DNA of 64,000 bases from Closterium sp. NIES-65 (GCA_948144175.1 CANXME010002654.1:1426001-1490000); one strand, 5' to 3'. Counted from the stretch's first letter, positions 9,239-20,429 are shown. A program made the numbers and translations. Notes: generated from the letters alone by a model not told the origin.

Positions 9239-9594
9239 CAGAAAATTTAGCTAGCCTTTCAAATACCATTGTAATCCCTCCTTTGGATTTCGAGAACTAT
9301 AGCTTTGCTCGTCAGTAGATCTGTACTGTGGATGCCCGATTGATCCTGGAGAGGGTTACAAGCGCGTTCACCTGGGGGGTGATAGGCGCACTGACCCGCT
9401 ACTCAAACAAGCCCTTTTATCCCAATGGTTTAGTGGTTGGGATTCTGACATTGCTCGTACGCACATACCCTGTTGTTAGCGCGCGATACTACGTCGAACG
9501 GAAAAATGCATTGTTTGGTGAGATTCTAACGAAGAAAAAGGGAACTCTGGGAGCAATTATAGATTATTTTGCTCTCGACGAGTTTCAACATAGG
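9239..9594 (+). mobile_element. Helitron block 2 (Rep, region before the HUH motif)
   Basis: AT-rich block whose + frame from 9241 reads ENLASLSNTIVIPPLDFENY, one in-frame stop near 9316, then ICTVDARLILERVTSAFTW, YPVVSARYYVERKNAL, KKGTLGAIIDYFALDEFQHR. The PVxxARYYxxR and DYFxxDEFQHRG boxes are those that lead into the HUH motif of Helitron Rep. The frame agrees in phase with block 1 once element A is set aside. The block stops at EFQHR. Beyond a shared CATAGG it becomes copia 3' UTR sequence of segment B without an intervening LTR. Confidence 0.82.
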
Positions 9595-9790
9595 CAAAGT
9601 GGGGGAGAACAGAGGGTCACAAGACCAGTCAAGCAAGGCAAAGCAAAGCTCAGGGTGGATCACAAAGTCACCACACATTCCGAGCACAAGTTCAAGGCCA
9701 CAAGGCCAGTTCACATGCAGGAGTACACATATATAAAGGGCTAGACAAGCAAGAGCAGGTATAAATATATATGTAACAGTACAAGCAAGG

Positions 9791-10886
9791 TCAAGAGGTG
9801 AGCAAGTGAGGCAAGACAGGCACAAGACCCAACTGAGTGCAGAAGCGCTGATGATCACAAGGCGGAAGTGCCTTGGTGAACACATCAGCAGTGTTGGCCT
9901 CAGAGGCCACGTACGCAAGCCGCAGCTGTCCACGCTGCTGTAGCTCACGAGCAAGGAAGTAGCGGAGAGCAATGTGCTTCGTTCTATGCTCCAGTCGCTG
10001 CTCTCGACACAAGGCCAGCATGGCCTTGTTGTCTACGTACAGAATTGGAGGAGAACGAGGTGGCTCTCCAAGGTCGGTCAGCACGTAGGTGAGCCAGCGA
10101 AGCTCCTGTGCAGCCATGGCCCTAGCATAGATCTCAGCCTCACAGCTGGAGCCGAGAATAGAAGACCAGCGAGTAGCCCGCCACGAGACAGAGCCGGAAC
10201 CAAGGCTGAAGGTGTAACCCTGTGACGACCGCTGTGTAGCCTGGTCGTCAGCCCAGGAAGCGTCTGCGTGCCCAGTGAGGACCACTGGACTGCGCCCTCC
10301 AAGCACTAGCCCCATGCCCGACGTACTGCACAAGTAGCGCAACACCCTCTTCGCTGCAGCCATGTGCTCTGGTCGGTGTCTCCCAGGAGCAACATAGCGT
10401 GCGAGAATGCTAAGAGGGTATGCAAGGTCAGGTCGTGTGCAGGTCATCAGGTACATGAGGCAGCCAACAAGCTCTGGATACGGGCCACTCGACTCTACGG
10501 ACTCATCCGATGGCAGAGCTGAGAGCGAGTGGCGAGTAGGCAGAGGAGTGGCCTGAGGCGAGGAGTACGTGAAGCCGAATCGCTGAAGGACCTGCTGCAC
10601 CATGTGTGACTGAGTCAGGGTAATGGTGCGGCGTGCTCTGTCCCGGGTGATCTGCAAGCCAAGGTAGCTGCGCAGTTCACCCAGGTCTGTGCACGTGTGT
10701 CTCTTCTGCAGCTCGGACTTCACGTAGGCGAGTCCAGCAGTGTCAGCTGTGGCAAAGACCAAGTCGTCGACGTACACGAGGATGTAGAACGGCGGCAGAG
10801 AGGTGTCGGTGCGCAGAAACAACGACGGGTCAGCAGTAGAAGGAGCAAACCCAAGAGCCGCAAGTGTAGTCCTCAGTGTGTCGTGC
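9791..10886 (-). pseudogene. Copia pol part: RT end and RNase H (segment B)
   Basis: An open stretch from HDTLRTTLAALGFAPSTADP through YVDDLVFATAD (10763-10774), LGELRSYLGLQITRDRARR, RPDLAYPLSILARYVAPG and GHADASWADDQ, to CEAEIYARAMAAQEL, YVDNKAMLALCREQRL, ANTADVFTKALPP and LLTS. It is nearly identical to the matching parts of A and H. Confidence 0.85.
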
Positions 10887-11543
10887 CCTCTTTTTGTCTT
10901 CAGTGTCGCCGCCCTCACTCGGCCCGTTGCTGCCTGTTGCGGCCCATCGCCACCCTTCCGCGGCCCGCCGCCACCCTTACACGGCCCCTTGCCGCCCTTA
11001 TCCGGCCCGTCGCCGCCCTCAGCAGCTCGGCGCCGCCCTTCCCGGCCCTTTGCGCCGCCCTAACGGCTCGCTGCCGTCCTCTCACGGCCCGCCGTCGCCG
11101 CCCTTCGGCTCAGCCCACCGTGCGCCACCCTACACGGCCTCGGCGCCTCCTCCTCCTATCCCACGGCCTCGGCGCCTCCTCCTCCTATCCCACGGCCGCC
11201 CCACCTCCACTCGGGCCGTCGTCACGGAGGCAGGAGCCGTCGCAGCCGGGCCGCCGAGCCGCCGAGCAGCCGAGCCGCCGAGCCGCCGAGCCGCCCAGCC
11301 GCCGAGCTGCCCAGCAGCCGAGCCGCCCTACAGCCGAGTCGCCCGCACTTCCGAGCCACCCGAGCAGCCCTGTCTGGTAACTGCGGCGCCTCTGTCCCTG
11401 CACTGCCCTTACCCTACTGGTCGCGCTACTAGTCTACTGCTGTCATGGCTACCCCTAGTGTCCTAGCTTTTGACGATGAGGGTCGGGCCATTGACTTTGA
11501 CGTCTGGGTAGACGACCTGAAGCTTTTCCTCCAGTGTGCGCCT
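10887..11543 (+). mobile_element. Copia leader and gag start, inverted relative to B and C
   Basis: GC-rich leader on the + strand (CGGCCC-type repeats, then CCGAGCCGC units at 11245-11340), with a CTGGTAACTG-like site. A Gag start follows at 11445 (MATPSVLAFDDEGRAIDF, DVWVDDLKLFLQC). It then passes into segment C, which reads on the other strand. Only the opposite orientation to its neighbours sets this piece apart. Confidence 0.78.
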
Positions 11544-11565
11544 GGCAGAGACCGTATACTCGACT

Positions 11566-13391
11566 CCAGCCCAAGAAGCGTCCGCGTGCCCAGTGAGGAC
11601 CACTGGACTCCGCCCTCCAAGCACTAGCCCCATGCCCGACGTAGTGCACAAGTAGCGCAACACCCTCTTCGCTGCAGCCATGTGCTCTGGTCGGTGTCTC
11701 CCAGGAGCAACAAAGCGTGCGAGAATGCTAAGATGGTATGCAAGGTCAGGTCGAGTGCAGGTCATCAGGTACATGAGGCAGCCAACAAGCTCTGGATACG
11801 GGCCACTCGACTCTATGGACTCATCCGAAGGCAGAGCTGAGAGTGAATGGCGAGTAGACAGAGGAGTGGCGTGAGGCGAGGAGTACGTGAAGCCGAAGCG
11901 CTGAAGGACCTGCTGCACCATGTGTGACAGAGTCAGGGTAATGGTGCGGTGTGCTCTGTCCCGGGTGATCTGCAAGCCAAGGTAGCTGCGCAGTTCACCC
12001 AAGTCAGTGCACGTGTGTCTCTTCTGCAGCTCGGACTTCATGTAGGCGAGTCCAGTAGTGTCAGCTGTGGCAAAGACCAAGTCGTCGACGTACACGAGGA
12101 TGTAGAACGGCGGCAGAGAGGTGTCGGTGCGCAGAAACAGCGACGGGTCGGCAGTAGAAGGAGCAAACCCAAGAGCCGCAAGCGTAGACCTCAGTGTGTC
12201 GTGCCACTCACGTGGCGCCTGGCGGAGACCGTAGACTGGACGACAAAGACTCCACTGGGTGCCAGGAGGGAAAGACCCAATGAAGCCAGGCAGGCGGCGC
12301 AGCCAGATCTCCTCGTGCAGGCTGCCCTGCAAGAAAGCAGTGCTGAAGTCGAGAGAGTGCAGCTCGTAGTCACGGTGAGCAGCAACGTGCAGCAGTACCC
12401 GAAGAGTGGTCATCTTCAGGGTGGGAGAGAAGGTCTGAAAGTAGTCAACTCCCTGCCGCTGACTGAAGCCACGAGCCACGTACCTTGCCTTGAAGATAGG
12501 CGGAGAACCCGGCGGCCGCTTCACCCTGAAGATCCACATGCCACTAACGATGTTCGCCCCAGGCGGGGGAACCTTGTCAACGTAGGTGCCTCTGGACTTC
12601 CAGGAAGCCATCTCTGTGTCCATAGTTGCTTGCCACTGAGAAGAGTAGGGACCCTCTATCGCCTCTGCGTAAGAGCGCGGAGTTGGGATGTCAAGTGCAT
12701 CCAGGTCTCCCTTAGGGGTAAGCAGTACGGACACGAGATGAGGTGAAGCAGCAGCCAGACACTGGAACTCCTCCTGCCTGTCCTCAAGGACGTCCGTGCC
12801 AAGGGCACACTCACCCCCGACGGACGGAGGACAGACAGACTCAGACTCAGCGACAAGACTGGCAGCGTAGTCTAGGCGACAGCGAGCAGCAAAGTCGACG
12901 AGCTCAGCAGCTAGGGCAGACGAAGCAGTGGACTCTAAAGAAGGGTCAGTGATAACAGTAGCAAGGAAACGCGTGACAGTAGGACTGGCAGCACGAAGAG
13001 AGTCCGACTCCGGGTCAGCAAGAGCAGCAAGAGAGGACTCAGGAGGAGAAGGCAAAGGGGCACGCAGAGGAGCAGTGGACGGACGCAGAGACATCCGGTG
13101 CGTGCCAGGGATAGGAGGAGGACGCTGACACGAACCACGACCACTAGTGCGACCAGCACGGACAGGCGACGCAGGGCGAGACGCAGGCTCACGACGCTTA
13201 GCACGACCTCCAGTAGGATCAGTGTAGGGAGAAGGAGCAGGCAAAGGGGAGGCAGGCTGCAACTGTAACTGTGACGGGACAGGCTGTGGACACTCTAAAG
13301 AAGGAGGAGGACCTGTAGAAGGTGGAAGACCAAGAACCTGCTGAAGGAGTGGAACGAAGTACGGTCGAGGCCGCGCGGCGACGCTAGACAC
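11566..13391 (-). CDS. Copia pol part: linker, RT, RNase H front (segment C)
   Basis: A long open stretch with a proline-rich linker (TSGRGSCQRPPPIPGTHRMS), ESVCPPSVGGECALGTDVLE, WIFRVKRPPGS, HSLDFSTAFLQGSLHEEIW, YVDDLVFATADTTGLAY, CTRPDLAYHLSILARFVAPG and GHADASWA. Gene order and boxes place it in Ty1/copia. Confidence 0.83.
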
Positions 13392-13639
13392 AGCAGGGAC
13401 AGCACCAGTACCCCCAGCAGGACAGCGAGCAATAGGCTCAGCACCAACGCCCGCTGCAGCACCAGCTCCAGTCGAACTCGCAGGCCCAGCAGCTCCAGTA
13501 CTCCCGGTACGAGCACCTCCGGGACCCCCGGCACCAGCAACCTCAGCAGTCGAAGAACTTCCAGCTCCAGTAGCACGCCTCCAGCGCCGGGCAAACCTCT
13601 CGCGAAGCTCCGGTGGAGAGAGTGGCTCCCGGCGAGACG

Positions 13640-13880
13640 AAGCACCCGGAGGACCTCCAGGCGTAGCACCTCCAAGCTCAGCACCCCCAAGCTAAGCACC
13701 CCCAGGCTCAGCACCCCCAGGCACAGCACCCCGAGGCGTTTCACCCCCAGGCTCAGCACCCCTAGGCTTAGCACCTGCAGTCTCAGCACCCCCAGGCGCA
13801 GCACCCCTAGGCTCAGCACCCCCAGTCTCAGCACCCCCAGGCTCAGCACCCTCAGCAGCACCAGAGTCACCAGTAACCTT
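13640..13880 (-). repeat. GAEPG-coding minisatellite (segment C linker)
   Basis: 15-bp units coding GGAEP, RGAAP and GGAETA variants, about 15 units, between integrase and RT. More degenerate than in A. Confidence 0.82.
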
Positions 13881-14050
13881 GAGAGGCTTAACTGCGTCCA
13901 CCTGGGACACTCTGAAGGGGCAGGACCCTGAGGGGGGAGGGGGTCTACCGGGGGGGGACCTGGGACCAGAAAGAGCGGGGGCGGGGGGAGGGACGGAGTG
14001 CGGTAGGGGAAGAGGCGGTAGTAGGGGACCGACTCGTCAAACGTGACGTC

Positions 14051-15400
14051 CTAGGAGGACAGAACACGGCGAGAGGTGGGGTGGTAGAACTGCCACCTTG
14101 ACGCGTCAGGGGGAAACCCCAGGAAGACACAACGAGCAGCACGAGGGGACAGCTTGTCCGCAGACAAGTCGCGGACAAACGCCCGAGATCCCCAGACCCG
14201 GAACGCCGACGCATCGCCAACCTTCCACGTCCACAGCAAGGCTGGGGAGGTCTCCGGCATGGTGACCCTGGGGTGGAGGTTGATCTGATGCGCCGCGTAC
14301 CTCACCGCAAACGGCCACAGAAAATGGGGGGCAGCCGCATGCATCATGGACGTACGAGTGACGTCCATGACCATGCCAATGCGGCACTCAGCAATCCCAT
14401 TTTGCTGCGGAGAGTCCGGAAGCGTGAAGGTCTGACTGATGCCTCGTGCGCGAAAGTAGGCTCTCGGAAGGCCAGAGGAAAACTCCCCGCCTCTGTCCGA
14501 GTGCAGACGAAGAACAGGAAAGTCCGAGCCAAAGCTCTGCCGGAGCTGGAGACGAGCTGCGCGGATCCAGTCGATCAGCACCTCAGTGACATCACCCTCG
14601 CTGCGCAAGGGGAAGACTGCGGTGTAACGCGAGTAGTCGTCAACAACGAGCAGGAAGTAGCACTCGTGACCCTGTCCATGGACGCGGGCTGGGCCCCACA
14701 TGTCCATGTGAAGCGTCTGCAACGGGGCCTCTGTCGGAGGAAACTGGGAGGAGTGAGGGGCAGCCCGCTCGCGCCCCTCGACACAGGGGACACAGGTAGG
14801 ACCAGAGCCCTGAGGAAGGGGAGGGAGGGACCGGGGGAGACCAGAAACAAGAAGACGGGAGGCCATGCCTCTGAGCCGAAGCAGAGAGGGGTGACCAAGG
14901 CGGTGGTGCCAAAGGAGAGTCTCGTGAGACAGGAGACGACATGAACAGGGGGCGTACTCAGGACCAGACCTGGACGCTGCAGCAAACACCTGACCCGACG
15001 CAGCTACCCTACGCAGTGGTCAGTGTGTACAGGCTCGACCCCGGCTGATGAGTAAACGTAGCCAGGTGTCGGCCTGTGCTAGCCTCTGTGCAGTGCGTCA
15101 CCCGCTGACGCGCAGGAGTGAACTGGTGGACTCCCCCATCCTGTAGGTCAGCACCACTCACCAGGTTCGTAGAGAACGAGGGGAGGTAGAGACCAGACAG
15201 GGTGCCAGAGGGAGACGCCGGACACGGGAGGACTGTGGAGAAGTGAGACAGGAAAGGACCCCCAGAGGGGTCAGCCAGAGACACCGCAACCGGCCGACTA
15301 AGCGGCGTGAGTGTGGTGCGGTCCCGAAAGAAGGAGCGAGAAGCCCCAGAGTCAAGGGTGAAGGTGAGGGAGGCCGAAGCCGACGTAGTACCTTAGAGCG
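14051..15400 (-). pseudogene. Copia protease and integrase region (segment C)
   Basis: Aspartic protease box LDSGASRSFF near 15320-15360; LPSFSTNLVSGADLQ and VTHCTEASTGRHLATF; then LLSHETLLWHHRLGHPSLL, DMWGPARVHGQGHECYF, VVDDYSRYTAVFPLRSEGD, HSDRGGEFSSGL, SPQQNGIAECRIG and WPFAVRYAAHQINLHPRV. Broken. Confidence 0.82.
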
Positions 15401-15639
15401 CAGACTCACCAGTACCTGAGGACGCAGACACACTAGCACCTAAAGCAGCAGTTTCGCAAGCACCTAGGGCAGCCGCCTCACCAGTACCTAGAGCAGCACT
15501 GTCAATGCCCGGATCGGGCGGGAAACACCGGTAACAGTCACCCTCATTACTAATAGACACAGCATATATGGCAGAAAGAATAGCATCAAAATCAAGATCA
15601 TAGATGGCTACTCCCGCCCTAGACAGCTCGCCCCAGCGA

Positions 15640-16711
15640 GGGATCTTTGTGGCCTCCGGGAATTGGTGACGCCACGCGTCCGTCAGGCGGCCAAAGCAGC
15701 GCTGGGTGGGGTGCGCACCCCCACACTACTCACCCGCATGGTCGCCGGTGCGCATGACGTAGGTGCACGGACCAAAACCCCCACCCCGCTGGCGTGCAGT
15801 GTAACACTCACGGAGCTGCTGAGGGGACAGGGTCTCACGACCGCGCTGCTGCTGCTGGCGCGGACCACCAGTGGAGCCACTCCGCTGCGTAGACCCGCGA
15901 CCAGCTCCACCGCCACCCCCACCGCCTCTGCCGCCTCCGCTGCTACCGCCGCCTCTGCCGCCTCCTCCACTGCCGCCACCTTCGCCACCTCTGCTCCCAC
16001 CGCCACCGCCGCCGCCGCCTCCGCCTCCACTGCCGCCACCGACACCTCCACCCCCACCTGCACTCCCACCGCAACCCCCACTCCCCCCGCCGCCTCCACC
16101 TCCACCTCCACCGCCCCCGCTCACGCCTCTAGTGCCCCTACTCCCCTTACCCTTGCCAGAGCGGCGCCAGGGAGTGGTCCCTGACTACGCGAAGGGAGTC
16201 AGGGAGGCGAGTGACTATGTAGTAGAGAGTGATGTACACGGGGGGGGTGGTTCTTGGCACAGAAGTTAGCAGGAAGCGCAGCGCGGTAGCGAGTGTCACT
16301 AGTGCGGAGGTGTGTAATGAGGTCAGCGACTGTGGGAAAGGCAGCAAGGTCAGGGAAGAGGTACGGTAGCATGAGACGGCTCAGTGCAGCAGTGGGAGGA
16401 GAGGAGTAGCGCGCAACTACAGCGTCGTACAAGGTGTGAGCACTCTTGTACGGACTAAAGTGCGCACGCTCGGAGGTAGGGAGGTGGCGGCGCACAGCAA
16501 GACGTGCAGCAGCGTCGCGCGTGGCCCACTGGGAGCGAACAGTGGCGTCGGCATCAGCAGCAGGGGCAGGAGAGGCCCCAGAGGTGAGGTCAAAGAGTAA
16601 GAGACCGTCTACCCTATCGCACTTTAAAAACAGCTGCATGTCATCTACCTAGACGTCAAAGTCAATGGCTCGTCCCTCAGCGTCAAAAGCGAGGACACTA
16701 GGGGTAGCCAT
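15640..16711 (-). pseudogene. Copia gag region (segment C)
   Basis: The Gag start ATG on the - strand is at 16711 (MATPSVLAFDAEGRAIDFDV). Next come FDLTSGASPAPAADADAT, YDAVVARYSSPPTAALSRL, a glycine-rich tract (about 15900-16130), LSPQQLRECY, and the spaced zinc-knuckle region CTYVMRTGDHAGE. Broken. Confidence 0.8.
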
Positions 16712-17059
16712 GACCACAGTAGACTAGTAGTGCAACAGTAGGGTGAGGGCAGTGCAGTGAAAGAGGCACTGTGCGCACCGGACGGGGCTGCTCGGGCGGC
16801 TCGGAGGTAGGGCGGCTCTACGGCTCGGCGGCTCGGCTGCACGGCGGCTCGGCTGCAGGGCGGCTCGGTTGCTGGGCGGCTCGGCTGCAGGGCGGCTCGG
16901 CTGCTCGGTTGCTGGGCAGCTCGGCTGCTCGGCTACTGGGCGGCTTGGCTGCTCGGCTGCTCAGCTGCTGGGCGGCCCGGCCGTGCTGCTGCAGGGCGGC
17001 TCGGCGGTCGGCTGCTCGGCGAGGTGAGGCGGCCCGGGCGGCTCAGGTGGCGGGCGGCG

Positions 17060-17560
17060 TTGCAGCAGGTGACGGGGCCGCAGGGAAGTCGGGTGGGCCG
17101 CAGGTAAGGGCAGCGAGGCCGAAGTTGAGGGCGGTGGGGACCGCAGGTGAGGGGGGCGAGGCCGAAGGTAAGGGCTGCGAGGCCGCAGTTGAGGGCGGCG
17201 GGGACCGCAGGTGAGGGCGGCGAGGCCGCAGTTGAGGGCAGCGGGGACCGCAGGTAAGGGCGGCGGGGACCGCAGGTAAGGGCGGCGGGGCCGCAGGTAA
17301 GGGCGGCGAGGCCGCAAGGGCGGCGCGTGGGGTCGACGGGTGGCGTAAGGCGCCACTAGGGCGGCGCGCGGGGTCGACGGGCGGCGCAGGGGGGGGGGGG
17401 CGCTAGGGCGGCGCGCGGGGTCAACAGGCGGCGCAGGGGGCCGCTAGGGCGGTGCGCGGGGTCGACGGGCGGCGCAAGGAGCCGCTAAAGCGGCGCGCGG
17501 GGTCGACGGGTGGCGCAAGGAGGGGCCGCTAGGGCAGCGCGTGGGGTCGACGGGCAGCGC
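17060..17560 (-). repeat. 21-bp leader minisatellite (segment C)
   Basis: Tandem units such as GCAGGTAAGGGCGGCGAGGCC (17095-17330), then longer GGCGGCGCGNGGGGTCGACGG units to about 17560. This is untranslated leader. Confidence 0.82.
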
Positions 17561-17640
17561 GAGGAGCCACAAAGGGCGGCGCGACGGTAGGGAGGGCACA
17601 CGGGGCGCGCGCAACTCGGTCTAGTCTGAGGCGCGCTCCG

Positions 17641-17707
17641 GGCAGGAAAAAAAAAGTCGTGGTGGGCCCTAGGTAGCGTTCCCACTAGGGAACCTGCTCT
17701 GAAACCA
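17641..17707 (-). promoter_or_regulatory. Primer site, hairpin and T-tract (segment C leader)
   Basis: On the element strand: TGGTTTCAGAGCAGG next to the LTR, GTTCCCTAGTGGGAAC hairpin, CCTAGGGCCCACC, short T tract, CCTGCCCGGAGCGCGC. The primer site is closer to the standard TGGTATCAGAGC than in A or L. Confidence 0.83.
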
Positions 17708-17836
17708 TGAGAAGAAACGAGAATGATTGCATTGAGCAGCATGAGGAGTACAAGTAGGAAACCCTAATTGGGTTGTACCCCCTATGGGATACCCCACTAC
17801 AGCCTACACAAAAGCATAAGCTATAATGTTTTGACA
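17708..17836 (-). repeat. 5' LTR of segment C (129 bp, unpaired)
   Basis: On the + strand it runs from TGAGAAGAAACG to TTTTGACA. It contains the shared core in reverse (TACCCCACTACAGCCTAC). No partner LTR is present at the left end of the mosaic. CACCT follows. Confidence 0.85.
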
Positions 17837-18113
17837 CACCTCATACTCATTGCCTAATATGGAGTGAGTTTTTGACTTGCGATGATGCAATTCCTCTAGA
17901 AAGGATTCTTGCATTTGCCGATAAACATATATCGTGTCACGAACAAGAACTTGCTGAAGATTCACAAACAAGCGATCAATTGAAAGTGAATACTCATAGC
18001 CATACAAGAACGTGCAAAATAAAGAAGAATCGGACATCGCGTAAATCTCCTTTCGGTATACCCAAGTGTCCACTTCCTAATACGTTAGTCTTGATGCCTT
18101 TTGGTAAAAATTG
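17837..18113 (+). mobile_element. Helitron block 3 (Rep HUH motif and following region)
   Basis: AT-rich, open from the first bases. From 17839 it reads PHTHCLIWSEFLTCDDAIPL, giving the HxH pair of the HUH nuclease (His codons 17842-17844 and 17848-17850), then ILAFADKHISCHEQEL, KINRT-like basic residues, FGIPKCPLPNTLVLMPFGKN. In Helitron Rep this motif follows EFQHRGSP, and EFQHR is where block 2 stops. The HUH histidines bind the metal used to nick DNA, and a downstream tyrosine forms the covalent link. The block ends inside a codon at the LTR of element L; the phase continues at 24830. Confidence 0.85.
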
Positions 18114-18240
18114 TGAGAAGAAATGAGAATGATTGAACTATGAAACAGTTGGGTACAAGTAATAACCCTAATTGGGTTGTACCCCTTATGGGCTACCCCA
18201 CTACAGCCTACACAAATGTATAAGCTATAACGTTCTGACA
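18114..18240 (-). repeat. 3' LTR of element L (127 bp)
   Basis: On the + strand it runs from TGAGAAGAAATG to GTTCTGACA, next to the polypurine tract at about 18241-18253. Four differences from 24698-24824. Confidence 0.93.
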
Positions 18241-18491
18241 CACCCCCATAGGCAAAGTGGGGGAGAACAAGGGGTCACAAGACCAGTCAAGCAAAGCAAA
18301 GCAAAGCAAGCTCGGGGTGGATCACCAAGTCACCACACATTTCGAGCACAAGTTCAAGGCCACAAGACCAGTTCACATGCAGGAGTACATATATATAGAA
18401 AGGCTACACAAGCAAGAGCAGGTGTATGTATATATATGTAACAGTACAAGCAAGGTCAAGAGGTAAGCAAGTGAGGCAAGGCAGGCACAAG

Positions 18492-20423
18492 TCACAGCTG
18501 AGTACAGAAGCATTGATGATCACAAGGCGCAAGCGCCTTGGTGAAGATATCAGCAATGTTGGCCTCAGAGGCCACGTACGCAAGACGCAGCTGACCACGC
18601 TGCTGTAGCTCACAAGCAAGGAAGTAGCGGAGAGCAATGTGCTTCGTTCTGTGCTCCAGTTTCTGCTCCCGACACATGGCCAGCATGGCCTTGTTGTCTA
18701 CGTACAGCACTGGAGGAGAACGAGGCGGCTCTCCGAGGTCAGTCAGCAGGTAGGTGAGCCAGCGAAGCTCCTGTGCAGCCATGGCTCCTGCGTAGATCTC
18801 AGCCTCACAACTGGAGCCGAGAACAGAAGACGAGCGAGTAGCCCGCCACGAAACAGAGCCGGAACCAAGGCTGAAGGTGTAACCCTGTGACGACCGCTGC
18901 GTAGCTTGGTCGTCAGCCCAAGAAGCGTCTGCATGCCCAGTGAGGACCACTGGACTCTGCCCTCCAAGCACAAGCCCCATGCCCTCACGCGGTGCCTGGC
19001 AGAGACCGTAGTCTAGCCTCCGGAGGCTCCACTGGGTGCCAGGAGGAAAAGACCTAGTGAAGCCAGGTTGGCGACGAAGCCAGATCTCCTCGTGCAGGCT
19101 GCCCTGCAAGAAAGCAATGCTGAAGTCAAGAGAGTGCAGCTCGTAGTCGCGGTGAGCAGCTATGTGCAGCAGTACCCAAAGAGTGGTCATCTTTGGGGTG
19201 GGAGAGAAGGTCTGAAAGTAGTCAACTCCCTGCCGCTGACTGAAGCCACAAGCCACGTAACGCGCCTTGAAGACAGGCGGAGAACCCGGCGGCCGCTTCA
19301 CCCTGAAAATCCACATGCCACTGACGATGTTCGCCCCAGGCGGGGGAACCTCATCAACATAGGTGCCTGTGGACTTCAAGGAAGCCATCTCTGTGTCCAT
19401 AGCTGCCTGCAACTGAGAGGAGTAGGGACCCTCTATCGCCTCCGTGTAAGAGCGCGGAGTCGGGATGTCAAGTGCATCCGGGTCTCCCTCAGGGGTAAGC
19501 AGTACGGACACGAGATGAGGTGAAGCAGCGACCAAACACTGGAACTCCTCCTGCCTGTCCTCAAGGACGTCCGTGCCAAGGGCACACTCACCCCAGACGG
19601 ACGGAGGACAGAAAGACTCAGACTCAGCGACAAGACTAGCAGCGTAGTCTAGACGACAGCGAGCAGCAAAGTCGACGAGCTCAGCAACTAGGGCAGACGT
19701 AGCAGTGGAGTCAAAGGAAGGGTCAGTGACGAGAGTAGCAAGGAGACGCGTGACATTAGGGCTGGCAGCACGAAAAGAGTCCGACTCCTGGTCGGCAAGA
19801 GCAGGAAGAGAGGACTCAGGAGGAGAAGGCAAAGGGGCACGCAAAGGAGCAGTGGACGGATGCAGAGACATCCGGTGCGTGCCAAGGACAGGAGGAGGAC
19901 GCTGACGCGAACCACGACCACTAGTGCGAGCAGGACGGACAGGCAACGCAGGGTGAGACGAAGGCTCAAGACGCTCAGCAAGACCTCCAGTAGGACCAGT
20001 GTAGGGAGAAGGAGTAGGCAGTGGGGAGGCCGGCTGTAACTGTAACTGTGACGGGACAGGCTGTGGACACTCTAAGGGAGGAGGAGGACCAGTAGAAGGC
20101 GGGAGACCAAGAACCTGCTGAAGGAGCAGAACGAAGTACAGCCGAGGCCGCGCGGCGACTCTAGACACAGCAGGGGCAGCACCAGTACCCCCAGCGGGAG
20201 CACCAGCGCCAGTAGCACCTCCAGCTCCAGTACCTCCAGCAGCACCAGTAGCACCTCCAGCAGGACCGCATCCAGGACCGACAGCAGTAGCCTCAGCGCC
20301 AACACCCTTAGCAGCACGCCTCCAGCGCTGGGCAAAGCACTCGCGCAGCTCCTGTGGAGAGAGTGGCTCCCGCCGAGATGAAGCACCCGGAGAACCTCCA
20401 GGCCCAGCACCACCAGACGCCAC
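18492..20423 (-). CDS. Copia pol part: linker, RT region, RNase H (element L)
   Basis: A 643-codon open stretch: SPGASSRREPLSPQELRECF box, proline-rich linker, CPPSVWGECALGTDVLE, WIFRVKRPPGS, LHSLDFSIAFLQGSLHEE, then GHADASWADDQ, CEAEIYAGAMAAQEL, YVDNKAMLAMCREQKLEH and ANIADIFTKALAP. It is shorter than the same stretch in A and H. Broken as an RT. Confidence 0.83.
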   Translation of the reverse strand: MASGGAGPGGSPGASSRREPLSPQELRECFAQRWRRAAKGVGAEATAVGPGCGPAGGATGAAGGTGAGGATGAGAPAGGTGAAPAVSRVAARPRLYFVLLLQQVLGLPPSTGPPPPLECPQPVPSQLQLQPASPLPTPSPYTGPTGGLAERLEPSSHPALPVRPARTSGRGSRQRPPPVLGTHRMSLHPSTAPLRAPLPSPPESSLPALADQESDSFRAASPNVTRLLATLVTDPSFDSTATSALVAELVDFAARCRLDYAASLVAESESFCPPSVWGECALGTDVLEDRQEEFQCLVAASPHLVSVLLTPEGDPDALDIPTPRSYTEAIEGPYSSQLQAAMDTEMASLKSTGTYVDEVPPPGANIVSGMWIFRVKRPPGSPPVFKARYVACGFSQRQGVDYFQTFSPTPKMTTLWVLLHIAAHRDYELHSLDFSIAFLQGSLHEEIWLRRQPGFTRSFPPGTQWSLRRLDYGLCQAPREGMGLVLGGQSPVVLTGHADASWADDQATQRSSQGYTFSLGSGSVSWRATRSSSVLGSSCEAEIYAGAMAAQELRWLTYLLTDLGEPPRSPPVLYVDNKAMLAMCREQKLEHRTKHIALRYFLACELQQRGQLRLAYVASEANIADIFTKALAPCDHQCFCTQL

Positions 20424-20429
20424 ACGAGC

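Larger units (their letters stand above)
11544..17707 (-). mobile_element. Segment C: copia body, RT to leader
   Basis: Reading leftward from the 5' LTR: primer site and hairpin (17641-17707), 21-bp leader repeats (about 17095-17330), gag start at 16711 and glycine-rich tail (about 15870-16140), protease (FTLDSGASRSFFRDR at about 15319-15363), integrase (about 14050-14990), GAEPG-type repeats (13640-13870), linker, RT (YVDD at 12081-12092), and the first part of RNase H (GHADASWA). Broken, several breaks. Confidence 0.85.
9591..17836 (-). mobile_element. Mosaic B/C: joined Ty1/copia pieces
   Basis: An 8.2-kb mosaic between Helitron blocks 2 and 3. Segment B (-, 9591-10886) has the 3' UTR, RNase H and RT end. 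A middle piece (+, 10887-11543) is a copia leader running into the start of gag. Segment C (-, 11544-17836) carries RT, linker, integrase, protease, gag, leader, primer site and 5' LTR. RT is present twice, so at least two element copies are joined. Only one LTR is seen, at the right end, followed by CACCT. Broken. Confidence 0.85.

Noticed and set aside
10697-13128. Long opposite-strand frames over RT (for example 11949-12746, 12935-13204, 38204-38935)
   Set aside because: They mirror the same segment of the copia RT in every copy and match no family; they are shadows of a GC-rich coding strand.
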